This document shows positions 57,690-64,000 of a DNA stretch of 64,000 bases, piece after piece. Under the pieces are notes generated by a model that searched no databases, had not been told where the DNA came from, and was given only the letters and a program-made list of their open reading frames with translations. The first letter of the stretch is position 1. Every line of letters begins with the position of its first letter. The DNA comes from Agrypnia vestita (lineage: Eukaryota; Arthropoda; Insecta; Trichoptera; Phryganeidae). The translations under genes were made by a program, and so were the position numbers. Location of the stretch: contig JADDOH010000304.1 of NCBI GenBank assembly GCA_016648135.1, positions 186,001 through 250,000 of the forward strand. Direction: 5' to 3'.

Positions 57690-57870
57690 ACAGAAAGTTC
57701 CGGACCGTCCGAGGGCCGGCGAGGGGGAGGAGGGCGGCGGCTGGCCCGATAGAGTGGGGCGCCACCCCCATCTCATATGTTCAAGTGGACGACTACAAAA
57801 GAGAATTTTAAATACCTCCAGCGCCTGCACCAGGGGAGCGGAAAGAGCAACGCGTTCACACTTCTACAGA
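57690..57870. promoter_or_regulatory. Small GC-rich island
   Basis: GAGGGGGAGGAGGGCGGCGG near 57722 and balanced sequence to 57860. The frame 57670-57879 has no domain. Confidence 0.27.
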
Positions 57871-57879
57871 ACAAATTAA

Positions 57880-58620
57880 GTACGTATATTTGTACCTACA
57901 GGCTTCCACGTTTATAAGGAGAGATTAATTATACAGTAATAACAAATCACTAACTCATAGGTATATAGTGAATAGTACAGTAGTTTTTACGAAGAAATTT
58001 TTCATGATTTTCTCTGCTAAATTATTTATTTAATATTTCTACTCACGGAGACGCATTCTCCAATTTTTAGGACGCCAGGTTTAGGTAGGACTGGTAGGAA
58101 TTGGAAAGGTGGACTAAACAGATGCCACTTGGCTATTCTATTAGAACTGCTATCCGAACTGAGTGTAGAAAAATGGACATGAATATCATTAGACCGTGGC
58201 CTGTTTGAAGACCATAGAGCTGTTTAAAAATTAGCTTTCATAAAAAATGAGCGTATTTGTCCACTTTAAAATCAGTTTTTTATTGTAAAATAGATTTTTT
58301 TTTAATTTCGAATTATGAAGAAAAGTATTTTTTATGTATTGGTACAAAATAGGTCAAAATTAATTTTATGTTAGATATCCAAAAACGTATTAGGGACTGT
58401 CGATTAACAGTAATTGTTGCGATAATCAAACTTGTGCAGTGAATTCTGGGCGATTTTTCGAAGGTAATTACGTCAGGCGAAGTTTCAAGGAAACGAAAAT
58501 AGATTTATAAAAATACACAAAAATATATTTATTCAAAATAAAAAAAAATAAAAAAATAAAATTTTTCAACTGTTACGTACTGTTCAAAAGGGTTAGATTC
58601 GTGCTACGCACATTATTCTG
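57880..58620. other. AT-rich intergenic DNA
   Basis: No feature recognised. Confidence 0.5.
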
Positions 58621-59000
58621 TAGGTACGCTTATCTAGAGACGTCGCCCGTAATCCAGGTGCTTGATCATTTATGCGACGTGTTCTCATGAAACAATCAAA
58701 AGACCACACATCCCTTTAATCTGTTTCGCGACAATGACAGTACTGGTTACTATTCCATTTTCACCTTTGTCGTAATCCGTTTGAAGCGGGCCCATATCAC
58801 CCTTCACCCTTCGCGTGGCGGTACATGTTTACTATTTTAATCCCCGGTGTGCCGGGGGCAGGAGGCGCCCGGGTACACGGCCGCGGAGGGTCACTCCGCT
58901 GGCGTCACCCCCAGGCCGCGTGTATTGTTTCTGCGTAACACATGACTGACGCAACCTTTCAGCTCACGTGACTGGCAAAATCGCAACCTTCGGGTGCCAC
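58620..59000. promoter_or_regulatory. GC-rich island, candidate regulatory element
   Basis: Balanced to GC-rich block with ATGTTTACTATT (forkhead-like), TGTATTGTTTCTG (Sox-like), repeated CGGGGGC/CCCGGG words and a CACGTGACT E-box at its right edge. No exon recognised. Confidence 0.37.
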
Positions 59001-60230
59001 GAGTAAGTTTAAAATAAGTATCATACTTGAAATAATCAGCCGCCCGAACGACTTATCCAATTGAAACTTTTGTGTGGGAAAACCCCGATCTGATATTTTC
59101 ATATGTTTATTATGATTTAATAAATGTGTCTGTAAATTATTCTTTTCTGAAGCTTGGAAAGAAGAAAACAATCGCTATATTATTGTTGGGGCCAACGGAA
59201 AGACGTAGAGTTTCATATTATCCTTTTTTTAAAGAATATTCAAGAAGTCAATGTTTAGCAAGCTAAGTTTCTACGTTGTAACTCAAATTAAAAGACAAAA
59301 AAGAAGATTTTTGGAGTCACCACAATTCCGTATTCCGGTCCAGGTACTGTTGATAATACAAATCTATGGAATTGTATTTTTTTTTAATTATTGCTGGTAT
59401 TATTTATTTATTTTTGGGAAACAACATATTAACGTATTAATAAATATAAAATAATGGATTTTAAAATTATGCCACTTACAAATTTTCCATTCAATATAGT
59501 AATTTGTTAGAACATAATTTATTAAAATATGGTAATTTATTAGAACAAGTGTGACGTAGTAAAATATTTTTTTTAAATTATTTTAACAGCGAGTGGAGAG
59601 GGTGGAGGGGAATGTGGGACGGGAGTAAAAGGGAGGATAAATTGTACAAATTAGTTTGGGTGTCGTTGTGTAGATATTGTTTGTTTTATGTTTCTTATGG
59701 TGGAGTTGAAAATGTCAATGTGGTGATAGTTTGTGTTGAATGAATTTGTGGATCTGTACATAAAGGAGTTTTGTTTTGAGTTGGTCTTACAAAAGGGGAG
59801 ATGAAAAGTAGGTGAATGTCTGTTATTGCGAGTTGGGATGTGGAAAATATTCGTTGAAGAAATTCCATAACATTATAACAAAGACCTTATGATATATTTT
59901 ATTACCACCTTATATAAATTACAAACGAGCAAAATATAGAGAATGCGGTATTAAAATATTCGAAACATCTAATATTTTAGGCAAATTTTCATCAAAACCA
60001 AAAACCTTTCCTCACCAACAAGTAAGTTTTTTTCAAAATTCGAAAGGTTTCATATTTTAACATTGAATTTTTTTAACAATACCTAAGGAAAGTGTATGGA
60101 AATAAAAATGTCTCGATATTTGCGATGCTGGGTATTCTTGTACCGAGACAATCAATTAATAGGTACACATCTGTGTTTTTTACGCAACAAAATTATATTT
60201 TCTTTTTAATTTGACGAAGATATCAAAAAA
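59000..60230. other. Mostly AT-rich intergenic DNA
   Basis: 59585-59850 is strongly G/T- and purine-biased on the plus strand (GTGGAGAGGGTGGAGGGG). 59500-59560 has an imperfect direct repeat of GTAATTT-TTAGAACA. No gene. Confidence 0.4.
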
Positions 60231-60770
60231 AAAGATATCCTCGTGCCGCCCGTGGCATGGTCAACCAAATCCTGGGTAAAAAGCAGATCTGTCTCAAACA
60301 CACAAGGCAAAGTTGACGGCTTGTCAGGTCGCCGGGTGGCGGCGGGGGGCGGCGGGGCGCCCGAGACAGGGTGAGATCGGTGGGGGGAGGAAGCCGGACG
60401 TCGCACGCCCGGAGAGGAATGTCATTCTAAAATCGTACAATTCAACCTATCATTCAAAACACTTCATCTAGTAGAAAGGAATCAATCTTTGCGTCGGGTT
60501 TTCAACGACGGGACGGATCACAAAGCCTATTTTGCTAAGGTGTCAAAATACTGAGACATCCAATACGGAGTTTTCTGGACGCGGCCATAATGTCGCGCGT
60601 GGAGAATAGGGCGGTTTATTTTGTTTTGTGCGAGGTACAACACATATTATTAAGGGAATGAAATGCCAAAACAAAATGACGGCGGTTATGTTCTCTTGCA
60701 GTGGACTGTTAAATTATCAGCGCGCTTTGAAAATTGTTTTGACATTCATTTCTATCGACGAAATTTTCAT
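60230..60770. promoter_or_regulatory. GC-rich island, candidate regulatory element
   Basis: GC core at 60315-60415 with a GGTGGCGGCGGGGGGCGGCG run (quadruplex-capable), followed by a balanced block 60480-60740 with GCGGTTTATTTTG and GACGGCGGTTATG words. No coding frame recognised. Confidence 0.36.
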
Positions 60771-61890
60771 AAATATTTAAGGAATCTTTATATTATAATT
60801 AGTCAACTGAAATATTGCGTAAAATTTTTACTTACTTAAATTTTTTCGAATCATTGACACGAATGCAAGTCGCTTACCTGAAAAAAGGAAAAATACATTA
60901 ATTATTGCGTAGGTACATTATTATTTCGATACACAATTATTACATAAAAAATTAATTATTAACTTAAAAATAAAAAAATAACAATTAATTAATTTACATC
61001 ATATATTAAATATACAGACTATTGGAAAGCGAAAATGTTTTATATATACCTAATAATAATATAATAATTGCAAAAAAAATGTGGCGACATTATTAATACA
61101 AGCAGTTCAACAATCAGCTATCGCCGATTTCTTACTGCTAGGCCCTGCGCTATAGGCCCTAGGCCTAGGCCATTAGTGTCTCCCTTGTGCTACCGACTAC
61201 ACTGACCGCTGTGCGGCTGATGGTAGCCACTATGCGGCTATTAGTATCTGCCCATTCATAATATAGATGATGATCTGTCGCCGTGGATGCTATCAACTTT
61301 GACACATTTCAAACAAAACGCGTGTTCTAACCTTAAAAATTAAACGTCAAGAATTTAATTGCTCGCAGAAAAAATAAAATTAACGTATTAAAATTAAAAT
61401 TTCGAAGTATCTCGCTTTAAAGTGACTCGAATGATAAATAATGTATATTTAATATTTCTACACATTAAACAATATCAAAATGTATTTTAAAATAATCTGT
61501 ACACCTCGTTTCTTAAAAAAGCTCGCCAATGGATAACAGGACAATGCTGTACCGCAGATCTAGCGCAATGATCAGATATAGATAGTTAATAAGAATATAC
61601 TTTACTGTCGCCGCTAATTTTAATTTTAATTAGTCGTGAAAACAAAGTGTACTCTCATTAATTACATTACGATTTATAATAATGGTTTAAAGTTGGTCGA
61701 CCGTATACTGCATGCGTCATAAGACAACTTTGTGCTATGCATTGCACGCTTTCGAACGCTGGAGACTGTCGCGCGTCACATCGCAGACACTGTTGATCTT
61801 GCAACTCTAGATTTAATATTTTTATTCATTATCTTAATTGTCAGTTTTGTAATAAAACATCAATATTCTTACACTTTTCAACTATATATG
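60770..61890. other. AT-rich DNA with a short repetitive patch
   Basis: 61137-61172 contains a TAGGCC-based patch (GGCCCTAGGCCTAGGCC). 61200-61250 has repeated GTGCGGCT/ATGCGGCT words. No gene. Confidence 0.4.
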
Positions 61891-61894
61891 TCTA

Positions 61895-61990
61895 TGAAAT
61901 TTTGTGCTATGAAAATATGGCTAACTCGCTTGTCTGATACGAGGCTCAAACCCTAGACCAACGGATTATAGGAAAGCGTCTTAGCCAACT
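61895..61990 (-). mobile_element. tRNA-derived SINE, head and start of body
   Basis: On the minus strand: AGTTGGCTAAGACGC (head), GGTTTGAGCCTCG (box B-like, diverged), then CAGACAAGCGAGTTAGCCAT and ATTTTCATAGCACAA, which is the family body start. A (TTA)n run, 61987-62010, lies at the 5' end. Confidence 0.68.
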
Positions 61991-62229
61991 ATTATTATTA
62001 TTATTATTAGTTGGACAAGAAAAGTCGTTCTAATTATCTTAACTTTTTTACATTACACTTCAATATCATTCTAGGTCTATATATCAGGGTCATTATCGAC
62101 CCGTTGTTGAACCTATTAAAAATAAGCTTAATTAAAAATTCAGACATGGGGTGGCTGCTTTTTAATTAACAAGGCACTTCGCATGTAAAGCGAGATCCAA
62201 CCTTTTAAGTCAACAAATATTTATTTACA

Positions 62230-62570
62230 ATAGAGTCTACAAATGGCTTTCAAATAGGGGCGGGGATGTTATTTTATGGACCGATATTTACGAAACAGAC
62301 GCTACCTGTCTGCGATGGCGGAGGCTTCGGATAAAAAAATGTCATTACATGGGGCTGAGCTACTTACTCCCGGAGCGAAATTGTGTTTTTAAGCAGGCCA
62401 TTCGGATTCCGCGCGGGGGCGCGGAGCCGGCGCTCCAGGGACGCTCATCGGCGCGATTGTCTACGGCGTAGCGACTCGGAGGACCGAGGGGCTACGCCGA
62501 TCAACATATACGGCTGGGGATCAATATCGCGTGGTTACAGATTGCGGTTTAAAGTGTGATGAGCAAGCTG
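62230..62570. promoter_or_regulatory. GC-rich island with TTTTATGG site and a strong hairpin
   Basis: TTTTATGG (Abd-B-like) at 62272-62279, CGATGGCGGAGGC near 62314, a GGATTCCGCGCGGGGGCGCG core near 62404, and a hairpin at 62464-62499. Even composition over 340 bases. Regulatory role inferred. Confidence 0.4.
62464..62499. repeat. GC-rich hairpin
   Basis: CGGCGTAGC / GCTACGCCG outer 9-base arms and CTCGG / CCGAG inner 5-base arms, separated by a 2x2 internal loop, close on a 4-base AGGA loop. Confidence 0.85.
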
Positions 62571-62867
62571 TGGCTTGACAGAAGTCCGCATGATTATAAA
62601 AAAAGGTTTATTAAAAAAAAATGGGTGTGTGCACTTATGAACGCACGTAAGAAGTTATACTTCTTTGGTATACATAAAACACGCGTTATGTCGTACATCT
62701 CGCATTGTATAATTTAGGGCCAGCTATGTTCCAACTCAAGGTATACATCTATTCATTTTTTAAATTAAACCTTGAGTATCTTTTCTTTAAAACCCTTCGA
62801 CGGGCCAATAACTGAAGTCGTTTCATAAAAAAACACTCAATCTTAAGTGAATCACATAGATTTATTA

Positions 62868-62900
62868 TGATCTCACCGGGAATCGAGCCCGGTGAGATCA
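62868..62900. repeat. 13-base hairpin with a tRNA T-loop-like 7-base loop
   Basis: Arms 62868-62880 (TGATCTCACCGGG) and 62888-62900 are exact reverse complements. The minus-strand reading across the loop, CCGGGCTCGATTCCCGG, looks like a tRNA T-arm with its 7-base loop. It may be the T-arm of a degraded tRNA-derived SINE head. Confidence 0.75.
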
Positions 62901-63036
62901 CAATTAAATACAAAAAATTATTTGTTTATCTTCGCAATTTGGTTAATCGCATTTCTCTTGATTAGAGAAGAGAAGTTACGGGCCCGGTCGTAATCAAATA
63001 ATATTTTGATAGATATATCTTTTCTGTATATATATA

Positions 63037-63235
63037 TTTTTTTTTTTTTTTTTAAAAAAAATAGAGATGTGAACACGGAAATACGTGTCACATCAATATT
63101 CTTACTATTTTCAAACTAGCTAAGCGCTTGTACTATGAAAATAGGACTAACTTGCTAGTCTGGAGTGAGGATCGAACCCGCAACCTTTGGATCACGAGGC
63201 CAGTGTCCTAACCACAAGACCAACAAGCTACTCTT
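63037..63235 (-). mobile_element. tRNA-derived SINE, most complete copy
   Basis: On the minus strand from 63235: a head with box A-like TCTTGTGGTTAGGA (plus-strand 63206-63219) and box B GGTTCGATCC (63169-63178), then the body CAGACTAGCAAGTTAGTCCT, a TTTTCATAGTACAAGCGC word, AGTTTGAAAATAGTAAGAAT, GATGTGACACGTATTTCCGT and CACATCTCTATTTTTTT, ending in an A-rich tail (the T/A run at 63037-63060). The A and B boxes would allow Pol III transcription. The LINE partner is not evident, because the tail is A-rich rather than GATGAT. Relatives lie at 5744, 39670, 54718, 55848 and 61895. Confidence 0.88.
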
Positions 63236-64000
63236 TTTTATTTTTATTTTATTTTTAACTATGTTTATGTTTATATTTTATGTTTATTAATTAAATTTTA
63301 ATAAATTAAATGTTAATAAATTAAACTAATGTTTATATTTAACTAATCTGTTACAAATTAATTCGAGAATGCCATTTTACACACTCAAAACATTACATGT
63401 TTTACACTTCTATATGATTTCTTCCACTTACAGAAAAAAAATACTTGGCTAAATAATTTTTCCCAAAAGCTTTTAGTCAGTACGAGTCATGGTTTGAAAT
63501 ATTTTGGCTGTAAAGGTGCCATCGTTGGTAGAGTGGATGCGTTATTTCACCACCACGAACCGATAAGAGATGTCATGGATAAAGGGCCAGATTACTGCAC
63601 AGGGTGATAATTTAAAGGGTCAACTATTGGAATCGTCCGCCGGATTACATAACTTCATGACTCCACCAACTGAACTGGAAAATAACTGACTAACACACAG
63701 ATATTCCACCAAATTTTTTCTGAAATAAAATGAATGCAAATCCTAGCTAAATTGCATTTCACGTAAGAATTAAATTTGCTCAGTGTGCGTCACGGCCTGT
63801 TACAAAACATTTAGTATTTGTTTTAAGTATATTAAATGATCACTGATAAAGTGTCAAAAAACATAGAATACACATTAAACCAAACAATTTACATACGTAC
63901 AATATTTATTTATTATGTTTATGGGGGTCAACGACTCGATTCCCCACGCATTTTGACCAGCGCCGGAATTCTCACGGAAAATTAATCGCACAACAAAAAA
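63236..64000. other. AT-rich intergenic DNA
   Basis: No feature recognised to the end of the window. Confidence 0.5.

Noticed and set aside
63510..63590. tRNA-like segment with TGGTAGAGTGG
   Set aside because: No B box or matching stems follow; the box A resemblance is likely chance.

Overview
The window looks like a stretch of insect genome, most likely a moth or butterfly, with no recognisable intact host protein gene. The case for an insect is the AT-rich background, frequent GTAGGTACCTAC-like words, several 5'-truncated non-LTR retrotransposons with GATGAT or GAAGAA tails (one ending in the 'AGGCCCATATCCAGTAGTGG' form of 3' end common in lepidopteran RTE elements), tRNA-derived SINEs and small DNA transposons. 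No species is identified. No open reading frame could be assigned to a host gene, and no rRNA, tRNA gene, CRISPR array or known microRNA was recognised.

Two kinds of DNA alternate. AT-rich, mostly featureless DNA is broken every 2-4 kb by GC-rich islands of about 150-850 bases (near 1.2, 6.5-8.3, 10.4, 12.5, 14.1-14.7, 16.3, 22.6-23.4, 31.0, 32.8, 39.2, 41.2, 45.4, 49.0, 52.0, 53.7, 56.3, 58.8, 60.4 and 62.4 kb). Many islands hold G-runs able to form quadruplexes next to homeodomain-like AAT/TTTAT words, and a few hold CRE, RFX-like, TCF-like or YY1-like words. This resembles the regulatory gene desert of a developmental gene, but that is inference: conservation and chromatin cannot be seen here.

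The mobile-element content is the best supported part. (1) 46984-48765 is a decayed Transib element, a relative of the RAG1 recombinase, with 39-base terminal inverted repeats beginning CACACTG, a perfect CGACG target duplication and a broken transposase-like reading frame; a related internal piece lies at 25294-25500. (2) 9232-9991 is a PIF/Harbinger deletion derivative with perfect 26-base inverted repeats and a TAA duplication. (3) 32114-32296 is a hAT-type MITE with an 8-base duplication, inserted in the reading frame of an older LINE. (4) LINE remnants of RTE type lie at 2660, 17150, 22120, 29195, 31735 and 43640, with weaker ones elsewhere; a Jockey-type piece (18005-18700) and a CR1/L2-type 3' end (12875) are also present. 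(5) One tRNA-derived SINE family has about six copies, the most complete at 63037-63235. (6) There are foldback elements (25194, 38999, 21097), a 128-base tandem repeat (33553), a three-copy dispersed family (27523, 36031, 41624) and a 64-base insertion with an 8-base duplication and a recognisable empty site in a paralogous repeat (38353).

No operon-like or multi-gene system was found. The nearest thing to an unusual system is the Transib relic. The GC-island array is the part most likely to matter to the organism.
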